NCBI RefSeq assembly: GCF_014596445.1
Contig: NZ_MECL01000171.1
Span: forward strand, 1 to 42,984
Direction: 5' to 3'
DNA length: 42,984 nucleotides
Source: Streptomyces sp. CBMA29
Lineage (GTDB): Bacteria; Actinomycetota; Actinomycetes; Streptomycetales; Streptomycetaceae
The position numbers were made by a program, and so were the translations under genes. The notes below the pieces were generated by a model. It searched no databases, was not told the origin of the DNA, and saw nothing but the letters and a program-made list of their open reading frames with translations. Positions 16,871 to 26,593 of the stretch are shown one piece after another; the first letter of the stretch is position 1; each line of letters starts with the position of its first letter.

Positions 16871-18340
16871 CTAGGGGTGGGTGGTGAGGGCGGCGGCGAG
16901 GTGGTCGAGGGCTTTCTGCGCGCCGTCAGGCGAATCGGTGCCGTGGGTGAGGAACGCGAAGGCGAGGAGCCGCCCCGTGGGGGACACGGCGGTGCCGGCG
17001 ATCGTGTTGGTCCCGGTGAGCGTCCCGGTCTTGGCGTGGACCACCCCGGCACCCGCACCGCCCCGGAAGCGGTCGGCGAGCGTGCCGGTGAATCCGGCGA
17101 CCGGCAGCCCGGTCAGAACGGACCGCATCTCGGGATGCGCGGGACTCGCCGCGAGCGCGAGGATCCGCGCCAGCGTGGTGGCCGACAGCGCGTCGTCCCC
17201 GTCGAGCCCGCTCCCGTCGTGGAAGGCCGCACCGGCGAGCGGCACCCCGAGCCGCCGCAGGGCGTCGGGAATGGCGCCCGCCGCCCCGGCGAAGCTGGCG
17301 GGCCGCCCGAGCGCGCGGGCCACATGCCGGGCCAGCGCCTCGGCCACGTCGTTGTCGCTGTCGGTCAGCATCCGCTCCACCAGTTCCGACAGCGGCGCGG
17401 ACTGATGGGCCGCCAGTCGCGTGCCCCCGCGCCCGCTGGCCGGCGCCGCCTCGCCCTTGACCCTGATCCCCCGGTCCCGCAGCAGGTCCGCGAAGGCGTC
17501 GGCGGCCGACTCGGCCGGGTCGTCGGCGCGCTGCGAGGGCCCGCTCGTACTGCGGTCGAGCCGCCCCTCGCGGACCATGAGCGCGGTGACCGGCGCGAGG
17601 TTCTCGTTGGGCCCGATGGGGTGGAGCGCGGTGCCGCTGAAGAGCGACGTGTCGTAGCCGAGCCGTACGGACGTCGTGCCGCGCGCCGTGAGCGCGGCGG
17701 CGGTGTCGTCGGCGAGCCCGCCGAGTTCGAGGGTCGGGTCGCCGCCGCCGACCAGGACGACCCGGCCGGCCGCGGTGACCACCACGGTCGTGGTCAGGCG
17801 GCGGCCGGGCCCGAGCGTGCCGAGCGCGGCCGTCGCGGTGGCGAGCTTGGTGGTGGAGGCGGGGGTGGACGGCGTGCCGGCCCGGTGGTCGTACAGGACG
17901 GTCCCGGTGGCCACGTCGATGACGGTCCCGGTGCGTACGGCGCCGAGCCCGTCGGCGTTCATCAGGGGGTCGAGGAGGGCCTTGAGGGCGGCCGGGTCCG
18001 GCGGCGTACCGGCGGTCGAGCCCTTGCCCGTACCGGGTGCGGCGGCGGGCACCGGGGCCAGTACGGGCGCGGCGGACGGCGCGGGCGGGGTGACGGTCGG
18101 CGTCGGCGCGGGCGAACGCGGCGCGGAGTGCGGTCCGGTGGCGGAGAGCACACGGTCCCGGTCGGCCGCGTGCCCGCGCTCGGCCGTACGCTGGCCTGCG
18201 TCCCACGGGCCCGCCGCGGCCACCGCCCCGGCCGCCACCGCCAGACCTATCGCGGCCGACCCCGCCACGACCTGCCACGTCCTGCCGTGCGGCACCCCCG
18301 ACCAGCCCCTTTCGCGACCACCCACATGCGTGGGAGACAC
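16871..18340 (-). CDS. dacB: D-alanyl-D-alanine carboxypeptidase/endopeptidase (PBP4, peptidase S13)
   Basis: A 489-residue low-molecular-mass penicillin-binding protein acting outside the membrane on peptidoglycan stem peptides. The N-terminal membrane segment is VVAGSAAIGLAVAAGAVAAA (about residues 24-43), followed by a Pro/Ala/Thr-rich linker. The catalytic motifs are STTKLATATAALG (SxxK), TDSDNDVAEALARH (SxN) and HAKTGTLTGTNTIAG (KTG), in correct order and spacing. The start GTG 18340 is preceded by GGTGAT at short distance. Its first codons contain a dyad CCCAC-GCAT-GTGGG. It is divergent from ppa with 42 nt between the starts. Confidence 0.92.
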   Translation of the reverse strand: MSPTHVGGRERGWSGVPHGRTWQVVAGSAAIGLAVAAGAVAAAGPWDAGQRTAERGHAADRDRVLSATGPHSAPRSPAPTPTVTPPAPSAAPVLAPVPAAAPGTGKGSTAGTPPDPAALKALLDPLMNADGLGAVRTGTVIDVATGTVLYDHRAGTPSTPASTTKLATATAALGTLGPGRRLTTTVVVTAAGRVVLVGGGDPTLELGGLADDTAAALTARGTTSVRLGYDTSLFSGTALHPIGPNENLAPVTALMVREGRLDRSTSGPSQRADDPAESAADAFADLLRDRGIRVKGEAAPASGRGGTRLAAHQSAPLSELVERMLTDSDNDVAEALARHVARALGRPASFAGAAGAIPDALRRLGVPLAGAAFHDGSGLDGDDALSATTLARILALAASPAHPEMRSVLTGLPVAGFTGTLADRFRGGAGAGVVHAKTGTLTGTNTIAGTAVSPTGRLLAFAFLTHGTDSPDGAQKALDHLAAALTTHP

Positions 18341-18382
18341 TTAATCACCCGCAGTATGCGCTGATCATGGAGGAGTAGGGCC

Positions 18383-18877
18383 TTGGAGTTCGACGTCACG
18401 ATCGAGATCCCGAAGGGTTCGCGGAACAAGTACGAGGTGGACCACGAGACCGGTCGTATCCGCCTGGACCGCAGGCTCTTCACCTCGACCAGTTACCCGG
18501 CCGACTACGGCTTCATCGAGAACACCCTCGGCCAGGACGGCGACCCGCTGGACGCGCTGGTCATCCTGGACGAGCCGACCTTCCCCGGCTGCCTCATCAC
18601 GTGCCGGGCGATCGGCATGTTCCGTATGACGGACGAGGCCGGCGGCGACGACAAGGTGCTGTGCGTGCCCGCGTCGGACCCGCGCGTGGAGCACCTGCGT
18701 GACATTCACCACGTCAGCGAGTTCGACCGGCTGGAGATCCAGCACTTCTTCGAGGTCTACAAGGACCTTGAGCCCGGCAAGTCCGTCGAGGGCGCCAACT
18801 GGGTCGGCCGCACCGAGGCCGAGACGGAGATCGAGGAGTCCTTCCGCCGTCTGAAGGAGCAGGGGCCGGGCCACTGA
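18383..18877 (+). CDS. ppa: Inorganic pyrophosphatase (family I, soluble)
   Basis: Hydrolyses pyrophosphate to phosphate and so pulls biosynthetic reactions forward. The 164 residues show FDVTIEIPKGSRNKYEVDHE at the start, YPADYGFIENTLGQDGDPLD (with the PPase signature DGDPLDALV), and VPASDPRVEHLRDIHHVSEF. All are typical of actinobacterial Ppa. The start is TTG 18383 with a strong GGAGGAG at 18369-18375, spaced 7 nt. A long-stem terminator follows 17 nt after the stop. Confidence 0.96.
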   Translation: MEFDVTIEIPKGSRNKYEVDHETGRIRLDRRLFTSTSYPADYGFIENTLGQDGDPLDALVILDEPTFPGCLITCRAIGMFRMTDEAGGDDKVLCVPASDPRVEHLRDIHHVSEFDRLEIQHFFEVYKDLEPGKSVEGANWVGRTEAETEIEESFRRLKEQGPGH

Positions 18878-18893
18878 AGCCCCGCCGCCCCTG

Positions 18894-18945
18894 AACGCCG
18901 GGCGGCCGGCACGTCGCTGATGACGTGCCGGCCGCCCGGCGTTTT
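18894..18945 (+). terminator. Long-stem terminator after ppa
   Basis: A perfect 22-bp stem (18894-18915 with 18922-18943) and a 6-nt loop GCTGAT are followed by the last T's of a TTTT run (18942-18945). It sits between ppa and the convergent thrE-like gene. The other strand has only a weak T tract, so it mainly serves ppa, though the stem could act both ways. Confidence 0.85.
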
Positions 18946-18970
18946 CCGTCCGCGCCCTGTCCGCGTGGGG

Positions 18971-20539
18971 TCAGAAGCCGCGGGTGCGTTTGGCCGCGCC
19001 GCGCGGGGCGGCCGGGCCCGGCGGCTTGAGGACCAGGCGGGCCAGCTCGCCGCCGAGGTTGACGCCGACGGCGATGGCCAGGGCGAGGGCGGCGGCCCGG
19101 GTGAGCAGGGTGAACGCCTGGTCGGAGTGGTTGTGGGTGAGGGCGAGCAGCCCGAAGTACGTGGCGGACCCGGGCAGCAGCGGGCCGATCGCGGCGGTGA
19201 CGTAGGGCAGCACGGACACGTACCGGTAGCGGGCCATCAACTGGCCGAACAGGCCGACGAGTCCGGCCGCGGCGGCGGTGGCCGCGACCTGGTTCCCGCC
19301 CGCCTGCTGGTGCAGGACGCCGTAGACCGTCCAGGCGATGCCGCCGTTGAGGGTGACCAGCGGCAGCACACCGCGCTCGCACTGGAGCAGCACCGCGAAG
19401 GCGAGGGTCAGCACCATCGCGGCCAGCAGTTGCACCCACGGGTGGTCGTACGCGCGCAGCGCCTGGTCGGGGTTGAGGTCGGCGCCGAGGGTGGTGAAGC
19501 CCGCGTAGAGGATGACGGTGACGCCGATGACGATGCCGACGACGAGGTACATCACCTCCAGCAGCCGGGCGGACGCGGTGATGTAGAAGCCGGTGAGGCC
19601 GTCCTGGACGGCGGCGACCAGCGCGCGGCCCGGCAGCAGCGCGAAGAGCCCGCCGGTGATCACCGCCGACGCCTGGACGCCGTTGGCGCCGGGAATCCAG
19701 TGCGCGTACCGGTCGATGAGGACGCCCATCGCGGCGGCGGGCATCGCCGCCGCCGCGAACTGGTAGAACTCCGGCAGCCCGCGCCCGGCGAGCAGCCACG
19801 CGAGCCGGTCGCCGAGCATCGCGGCCAGCGCGGCGGCGGCGAAGATGACCGGACCGCCGCCGACCAGGACGCTGGCCGCGCCCGCGAGCAGCCCGGCGGC
19901 GCCGGTGAGCGCCCAGGAGCTGTACGGGTGCCGGTTGCGGCGGATCTCGGCGAGCCGGCGGTACGCGTCCTCCAGCGTCGCCTCGTGCGCGGTGATCTCC
20001 TCGACGAGCTGGAAGACCGCGGCGAGCCGGGTGTAGTCGGTGCCGCGGCGGCGCACCGTGCGGCTCATGGTCAGCGGCGGGTCGGTGAGCGAGGGCTGGA
20101 AGGAGATGCCCAGCAGCGTGAAGGTGACGTTCGGCTCGACGCGGGCCAGTCCGTACGCGTAGCTGACGCCGAGCATCGCCGCCTCGACGTCCTCGGCGCC
20201 CTCGCCGCCCGCGAGCAGCAGTTCGCCGATGCGCAGGGTCAGGTCGAGGACGCGCGGTACGGGGACCAGGTGCGCGGTTTCCTGGCGGTCCGCGGGTGTT
20301 TCGGGCGCGGGGCGCTCGGTGACGGGGATGCGGACCATGGCCCGCATCCGGTCCTGCCACCGCGCGTCGGTGGGCGGCAGGACGACCATCGGAATGCTCC
20401 CGGTGGTGCTGGTGTGGCTTGTCGTGCCCGTCGGCGGGGCGAATGCGCTGCCCGTGACGACCGGGGGGAATGTGGTGCCTGTGGGGGGTGTGAATTCGGA
20501 GCGGACCTCGTCCGACTCAGGTTTTCCGTCGTCGGACAC
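18971..20539 (-). CDS. ThrE-type threonine/serine exporter family membrane protein
   Basis: A 522-residue protein. The first ~100 residues are a Thr/Pro-rich, poorly ordered leader (FTPPTGTTFPPVVTGS). A soluble ThrE domain follows (LDLTLRIGELLLAGGEGAED, about 105-235) with TDYTRLAAVFQLVEEI. Then come about ten membrane helices: the first half (SSWALTGAAGLLAGAASVLV onwards) is ThrE, and the second (WVQLLAAMVLTLAFAVLLQC onwards) is ThrE_2. Corynebacterium ThrE exports threonine and serine; the substrate here is inferred. GTG 20539 has AAGGAGAG 10-11 nt upstream. The end is basic (APRGAAKRTRGF). Confidence 0.88.
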   Translation of the reverse strand: MSDDGKPESDEVRSEFTPPTGTTFPPVVTGSAFAPPTGTTSHTSTTGSIPMVVLPPTDARWQDRMRAMVRIPVTERPAPETPADRQETAHLVPVPRVLDLTLRIGELLLAGGEGAEDVEAAMLGVSYAYGLARVEPNVTFTLLGISFQPSLTDPPLTMSRTVRRRGTDYTRLAAVFQLVEEITAHEATLEDAYRRLAEIRRNRHPYSSWALTGAAGLLAGAASVLVGGGPVIFAAAALAAMLGDRLAWLLAGRGLPEFYQFAAAAMPAAAMGVLIDRYAHWIPGANGVQASAVITGGLFALLPGRALVAAVQDGLTGFYITASARLLEVMYLVVGIVIGVTVILYAGFTTLGADLNPDQALRAYDHPWVQLLAAMVLTLAFAVLLQCERGVLPLVTLNGGIAWTVYGVLHQQAGGNQVAATAAAAGLVGLFGQLMARYRYVSVLPYVTAAIGPLLPGSATYFGLLALTHNHSDQAFTLLTRAAALALAIAVGVNLGGELARLVLKPPGPAAPRGAAKRTRGF

Positions 20540-20653
20540 CGGTCGTGCTCTCCTTTCCGCAATCCGCGTTTCTGTGAATCCTGTGAAATCTGGGCGTCGC
20601 GGGAATCCCGCCGACGCCCCCCGTTCCCCCGTTGTGGCGTCGGTCCCCGCAGG

Positions 20654-21400
20654 TCAGCGCTTCTGTGCGCGGTGCCTTCCGGCGCTGCGCGGCGCGGCGG
20701 GCACCGGCTCGGGGCCGCCCGCGGCCGGACCCGTACCGGCACCCGTACCGTCGCCCGCACCCGGAATCGCGGATTCCTTTTTCGCCTTGCCGCGCGACCG
20801 CAGGTATTCGATGCCGATCGGCACCACCGAGAGCAGCACGACCAGGACGAGCATCGCTTCGATGTTCTTGTTCACGAATTCGATCTGGCCGAGCCAGTAT
20901 CCGAGTACGGTGACACCCGCACCCCACAGCGTCGCGCCGATGAGGTTGAAGGTGACAAAGGTGCGGTAGTTCATTCGGCTGACGCCTGCGACGATTGGGG
21001 TGAACGTTCGTACGATGGGCACGAAGCAGGCCATCACGATCGCCTTGGGTCCATGGCGCTCGAAAAAGGCATGTGCCTTCTCGATATTCTCCATCTTGAA
21101 CAAGCGGGAGTCGGGCCTGTTGAACAGCGAGGGTCCGACCTTGCGGCCGAACAGATATCCCGCCTGTTCGCCGAGCACCGCCGCCACCGCGATCAACGCG
21201 GCCACCAGCGCGAGCGGCTGGTGCAGTGTGCCGGTCGCCACCAGCAGACCGGTCGTGAACAGCAGTGAGTCTCCGGGCAGGAAGAAACCGATGAGGAGCC
21301 CGGACTCGGCGAACACGATCAGCAGTACGCCCCACAGGCCGTACGTGTTGATCAGATGGTCCGGGTCGAGCCAGCTCGGGCCGAGCGCGATGGTCGTCAC
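20654..21400 (-). CDS. DedA family membrane protein
   Basis: A 248-residue SNARE-associated/DedA (VTT domain) protein. It has the family motif ESGLLIGFFLPGDSLLFTTG near the start, GEQAGYLFGRKVG in the middle, and MACFVPIVRTFTPIVAG with the conserved Pro-x-x-Arg-Thr (the usual ARF is ACF here). Four to five membrane helices are evident. DedA proteins work in lipid and undecaprenyl-phosphate flipping and proton-motive-force-linked homeostasis. The last ~45 residues are Gly/Ala/Pro-rich. GTG 21400 has no ribosome site, and a -10-like GATAGT (21409-21414) lies just 8 nt upstream, so the mRNA may be leaderless. Confidence 0.9.
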   Translation of the reverse strand: MTTIALGPSWLDPDHLINTYGLWGVLLIVFAESGLLIGFFLPGDSLLFTTGLLVATGTLHQPLALVAALIAVAAVLGEQAGYLFGRKVGPSLFNRPDSRLFKMENIEKAHAFFERHGPKAIVMACFVPIVRTFTPIVAGVSRMNYRTFVTFNLIGATLWGAGVTVLGYWLGQIEFVNKNIEAMLVLVVLLSVVPIGIEYLRSRGKAKKESAIPGAGDGTGAGTGPAAGGPEPVPAAPRSAGRHRAQKR

Positions 21401-21410
21401 GGACCAAAAC

Positions 21411-21429
21411 TATCAATCCAGTGTTGATA
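21411..21429. promoter_or_regulatory. Palindrome TATCAA-7-TTGATA beside the dedA start
   Basis: A perfect 6-bp dyad with a 7-nt spacer in an AT-rich patch, 11-29 bp upstream of the dedA GTG in the dedA/ABC-ATPase divergent region. It overlaps the likely -10 region of dedA, so a bound protein would block transcription. No regulator is encoded beside it. Confidence 0.45.
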
Positions 21430-21565
21430 CAAACGTTCCGCAACCTGCGGTCGGTGCACTACCTTCTCCGCAGCGTCACCCACGCACCACCCTAAGTTTC
21501 GCAAGTCTGGCATCTCTCCCCCCACGTGCCCCGTCACCGCGTCCGACCACCTGGCGGCTCCCGTT

Positions 21566-22975
<1,410 letters not shown>

Positions 22976-23030
22976 CCGCATCGGCGTATTCGCGGGTGCG
23001 GGGCGGGGAGGTGCGGGGCAGGCTGCCGGT

Positions 23031-23396
23031 ATGGGTATCGAAGAGTACGGCGGCGGCCAGCAGCAGGGCGCCGAGATCATTGTCGTCACGACGAACGACG
23101 TGCCCGGCTTCCGGGTCGAGCAGGTCATCGGTGAGGTCTTCGGCCTCACCGTCCGCTCGCGGCACCTGGGCAGTCAGATCGGCGCCGGGCTGAAGTCCAT
23201 GGTCGGCGGCGAGCTCAAGGGCCTGACCAAGACCCTGGTCCAGACCCGCAACCAGGCCATGGAACGCCTCGTCGAACAAGCCAAGGCGCGCGGCGCCAAC
23301 GCCGTCCTGATGATGCGCTTCGACGTCACCGACGCCGCCGACCTCGGCACCGAGGTCTGCGCCTACGGCACCGCCGTGGTCCTCACCCGCGAATAG
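23031..23396 (+). CDS. YbjQ family (UPF0145) heavy-metal-binding domain protein
   Basis: A 121-residue protein matching the YbjQ/UPF0145 fold: IIVVTTNDVPGFRVEQVIGE at the start, VRSRHLGSQIGAGLKSMVGG in the middle, LVQTRNQAMERLVEQAKARG, then ANAVLMMRFD and VCAYGTAVVL. Members form pentamers of unknown role. ATG 23031 has a weak GCAGG-type site. It lies 55 nt after the ABC ATPase and is followed by a repeat-rich spacer. Confidence 0.9.
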   Translation: MGIEEYGGGQQQGAEIIVVTTNDVPGFRVEQVIGEVFGLTVRSRHLGSQIGAGLKSMVGGELKGLTKTLVQTRNQAMERLVEQAKARGANAVLMMRFDVTDAADLGTEVCAYGTAVVLTRE

Positions 23397-23460
23397 CCGG
23401 CAACCCGGTCCCCCACCAAACCGTCGAACACCGACGCCCCCAAACCCACCCACCCCCCTC

Positions 23461-23609
23461 CGCCACCCCCACCGGACAGGCGGACGCCGACGGCCTCACC
23501 CCCACCCACCCCCCTTCCGCCCACCCCCACGGGCAGGCGGACGCCGACGGCCTCACCCCCACCCACCCCCTCCCGCCCACCCCCACGGGCAGGCGGACGC
23601 CGACGGACC
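23461..23609. repeat. Short tandem array of a 56-57-bp unit (about 2.7 copies)
   Basis: The core CAGGCGGACGCCGACGG occurs at 23477, 23534 and 23590 (periods 57 and 56), joined by C-rich linkers (CCCCCACCCACCCC). Copies are nearly identical, so the array is recent or kept uniform. It is not coding in any convincing frame and has no spacer variety, so it is not a CRISPR. It lies between ybjQ and the gadB leader. Confidence 0.8.
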
Positions 23610-23638
23610 GGGAGGGGACGGGCCGGGGTGCCCCCGCA

Positions 23639-23862
23639 GAAATGCGTCGACAAGAAGTTGACGCATGCGCAAGGCGCGGTGGACGCATTTCGAGGAGGTA
23701 CCCCGGCCCGGCACCGACCAGGCACAAGCGGCACCCGCAGACGAAGAAAACACCCGCACGGGTGGGCGGGCGGGCGAGAAAGATCGAGCAGCCAGGTGCA
23801 GGCTGGGGGCGTCGGAAAAGACGCCCGCCCACGCAGGACCGGGCTCGCCACGGAAGGCTGAC
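23639..23862 (+). promoter_or_regulatory. Structured 5' leader of gadB with mutually exclusive hairpins
   Basis: Stem A: ATGCGTCGAC (23642-23651) pairs with GTTGACGCAT (23657-23666), loop AAGAA, 10 bp with one G-U. Stem B: GAAATGCGTC (23639-23648) pairs perfectly with GACGCATTTC (23682-23691). The two share 23642-23648 and cannot coexist. Right after stem B is an ideal ribosome-binding sequence GAGGAGGT (23692-23699) with no start codon at useful distance. Stem C: GGGCGTC-GGAAAA-GACGCCC (23807-23826) lies 36 nt before the gadB ATG. Whether this whole region is transcribed is not known. Confidence 0.5.
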
Positions 23863-25263
23863 ATGTCACTGCACAAAGGCACGGACTCCGCCCGCAACAT
23901 CGCCGTCAACCCCTTCTTCGGCGAGGCGGACCCGGTCAACGGCCGATTGACGGCTCCGCCCACGCACAAACTGGCGGACGGCCCCATGCCGCCGCACACC
24001 GCGTACCAGATCGTGCACGACGAGCTGATGCTGGACGGCAATTCGCGCCTGAATCTGGCGACGTTCGTCACGACGTGGATGGAGCCGCAGGCCGGTGTGC
24101 TGATGGCGGAGTGCGCCGACAAGAACATGATCGACAAGGACGAGTACCCGCGCACGGCGGAGCTGGAGCGCCGCTGCGTGGCGATCCTCGCCGACCTGTG
24201 GAACGCGCCGGACCCCGGCTCCGTCGTCGGCTGTTCGACCACCGGCTCGTCCGAGGCGTGCATGCTCGCGGGGATGGCGCTCAAGCGCCGCTGGATGAAG
24301 CGCACGCCCGGCTACCCGGCGACCGCGCGGCCCAATCTGGTGATGGGCGCGAACGTGCAGGTCTGCTGGGAGAAGTTCTGCGCGTTCTGGGAGGTCGAGG
24401 CGCGGCTGGCGCCGATGGAGGGCGACCGGCTGCACCTGGACGCGGAGTCGGCGCTCGCGCTGTGCGACGAGAACACCATCGGTGTGGTGGCCGTGCTGGG
24501 CTCGACCTTCGACGGGTCGTACGAGCCGGTCGCGGAGATCTGCGCGGCGCTGGACGCGTACGAGGAGCGGACCGGTACGCACATCCCGGTGCACGTCGAC
24601 GGCGCGTCCGGCGCCATGATCGCGCCGTTCCTCGACGAGGACCTGGTGTGGGACTTCCGGCTGCCGCGGGTGGCGTCGATCAACACCTCGGGCCACAAGT
24701 ACGGTCTGGTGTACCCGGGCGTGGGCTGGGCCCTGTGGCGGGACGCCGAGGCGCTGCCGGAGGAGCTGGTCTTCCGGGTGAACTACCTCGGCGGTGACAT
24801 GCCGACCTTCGCGCTGAACTTCTCGCGGCCGGGCGCGCAGGTCGTGGCGCAGTACTACTCCTTCCTGCGGCTGGGCTGGGACGGCTACCGCGCGGTGCAG
24901 CAGGCCAGCCGGGACGTGGCGATGTCGCTGGCGGCGCGGATCGCGGAGCTGGAGGACTTCACGCTGGTCAGCGCGGGTGACCAGTTGCCGGTCTTCGCCT
25001 TCACCACCGCGCCGGGGGTGGAGAACTTCGACGTCTTCGACGTGTCGCGGCGGCTGCGCGAACGCGGCTGGCTGGTCCCGGCGTACACCTATCCGGCCGA
25101 CCGCACGGATCTCGCGGTGCTGCGCATCGTGTGCCGCAACGGTTTCTCCGAGGACCTGGCGGACCTGCTGATGGACGACCTGGGCCGCCTGCTGCCGGAG
25201 CTGCGCCACCAGCCGCGCCCGCTGAACCGCCCGGAGAACGTGGCGACCGCCTTCCACCACTAG
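23863..25263 (+). CDS. gadB: Glutamate decarboxylase
   Basis: A PLP enzyme (466 residues) making GABA from glutamate and consuming a proton. The PLP lysine is in INTSGHKYGLVYPGVGWALW, with the preceding HVDGASGAMIAPF (Asp contacting the pyridine nitrogen) and SVVGCSTTGSSEACMLAGMA. The N-terminus has the substrate loop LDGNSRLNLATFVTTWMEP. The length is normal. ATG 23863 has GGAAGG 5 nt upstream. The frame is open for 66 more codons to ATG 23665, but that ATG lacks a ribosome site and lies inside the leader hairpin. Roles in streptomycetes include acid tolerance and nitrogen metabolism (inference). Confidence 0.94.
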   Translation: MSLHKGTDSARNIAVNPFFGEADPVNGRLTAPPTHKLADGPMPPHTAYQIVHDELMLDGNSRLNLATFVTTWMEPQAGVLMAECADKNMIDKDEYPRTAELERRCVAILADLWNAPDPGSVVGCSTTGSSEACMLAGMALKRRWMKRTPGYPATARPNLVMGANVQVCWEKFCAFWEVEARLAPMEGDRLHLDAESALALCDENTIGVVAVLGSTFDGSYEPVAEICAALDAYEERTGTHIPVHVDGASGAMIAPFLDEDLVWDFRLPRVASINTSGHKYGLVYPGVGWALWRDAEALPEELVFRVNYLGGDMPTFALNFSRPGAQVVAQYYSFLRLGWDGYRAVQQASRDVAMSLAARIAELEDFTLVSAGDQLPVFAFTTAPGVENFDVFDVSRRLRERGWLVPAYTYPADRTDLAVLRIVCRNGFSEDLADLLMDDLGRLLPELRHQPRPLNRPENVATAFHH

Positions 25264-25327
25264 AGCGTGTCCGGCGGATCATGGGCGGACAGGCCCTGGG
25301 CCGGGCACGAGCACCTGCCCGTTGGCC

Positions 25328-26450
25328 TCACCGCTGGCTGAGGCTCACCGCCAGCACCGCGCGGTCGTCGGCGACGGGCGCGCCGCCGGTCCAGGTGACC
25401 AGGTCCCGCAGCAGGACGTCGACGGCCTGCTGCGGGCCGGTCACCGGGCCGAGGCCGGAGAGCCGGACCTCGGGGTCGTAGAAGACGCCTTCGCGGTCGC
25501 GGGTCTCGGTCACGCCGTCGGTGACCAGCAGCAGCGTGGCGCCCGGCGGGAAGGCCACCTCGTCGGGCACCGTGCGCACACCGCCGAGGTCGCTCATGCC
25601 GAACGGCACGTCGGGGGCGGCGGCTTCGAGGGTACGTACGGTGCCGCCGTCGAGCAGGTACGGCGGCGGGTGGCCGCGGTTGAGCAGCCGCAGGGTGTCG
25701 CACACCTCGTCGGGGTCGTCGGGGTTGTGGACGAACTCGGCCAGCAGCCCGGTGGTGAAGCCCTCCAGGTACTCCTCTCCGCCGCCGTCCCGCCGCTCCC
25801 GGTCCCGGTCCAGCGCCCGGTCCAGGCGCCGCGCGAGGCCCGGCAGGTCGGGTTCCTCGTCGGCGGCCTCGCGGAAGGCGCCGAGCAGCACCGCGACGCT
25901 GGCGACCGCGCCCATCCCCTTGCCGCGCACGTCGCCGATCAGCAGCCGTACGCCGTAGCGGGTCTGCTCGGCCGCGTACACGTCACCGCCGATCCGCGCC
26001 CCGCTCTGCGCGGCCTCGTACCGGGCGGCGATGGCGAGCGGGCCGATCCGGGGGGGGCGGGTCGGGCAGCAGGGCGCGCTGGGCCGACTCGGCGACGTCC
26101 CTCACGGTGGCGAGCCGCCTCCCCGAACGGGTCAGCGCCTGGTTGACGGCGAGGCCGATGACGCCGGAGAGCACCACATTGATGATCTCCGCGGTGCCGG
26201 CGCCCTGCCGGATGATGCCGCTGTGGATGGTCAGCGCGAGGACGCCCGCCAGCGAGACCAGGCAGGTGAGGATCGCGATCCGGGCGGACTGGATCGCACC
26301 GGCCAGTACGCAGGCACCGGCCAGCATGGTGTCGCCGGTGTACGGGTTGGGCGTGACGAGGTCGAAGACGACTCCGCCGACGATCATGACGGCCGGGACC
26401 CAGCGCACCAACGCGTTGGGCCAAGGGGTCGTCATCCGCACTTCGTCCAC
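25328..26450 (-). pseudogene. Membrane SpoIIE-type PP2C phosphatase, frameshifted at a G8 run
   Basis: Two frames together make one SpoIIE-domain phosphatase. The N-terminal frame (from GTG 26450 or ATG 26435) has three to four membrane helices (VPAVMIVGGVVFDLV, MLAGACVLAGAIQSA, ILTCLVSLAGVLALTI) and the linker ESAQRALLPDPP. The C-terminal frame resumes with YAAEQTRYGVRLLIGDVRGK, GFTTGLLAEFV, RLLNRGHPPPYLL and LLLVTDGVTETRD, the SpoIIE/RsbU metal-binding motifs. The join is at eight G's (26050-26057); with seven, the frame reads continuously through RIGPLAIAARYEAAQSGARI and then GGDV into YAAEQ. So either a one-base indel inactivates the gene, the run is a sequencing error, or it is slippage-prone. 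Both halves keep good codon bias. Confidence 0.85.
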
Positions 26451-26593
26451 TTGAGGATGATATGCCCGATTCGGGGTGAGAGGGGCGCCCCGGAAGAGCC
26501 GTCCGGGACGGAACGGGACGGGCGCGTCCCGCGGTGATGCGCGGCGGGCCCGTCTGCGGCACGGTGGAGGGACCTCCGAAGGAAAGGTCCGTC

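Noticed and set aside
18920..21268. A 782-codon rightward frame over the thrE/dedA region
   Set aside because: It crosses two well-supported leftward genes and their intergenic region and is low complexity.
23628..23861. A 77-codon frame from GTG 23628 (GGAGGGG 10 nt upstream) ending 1 nt before the gadB ATG
   Set aside because: It could be a leader peptide, but the translation is Arg/Gly/His-rich with no family likeness and it runs through all leader hairpins. The RNA structure is the simpler reading.
23665..23862. N-terminal extension of GadB by 66 residues
   Set aside because: There is no ribosome site at ATG 23665, which lies inside a hairpin stem; GadB families start near MSLHKG.
25328..26450. 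Programmed ribosomal frameshift in the phosphatase
   Set aside because: A G-rich run on this strand is CCCCCCCC in the mRNA, with no clear stimulatory structure or upstream ribosome-binding stimulator seen. An indel or sequencing error is more likely.
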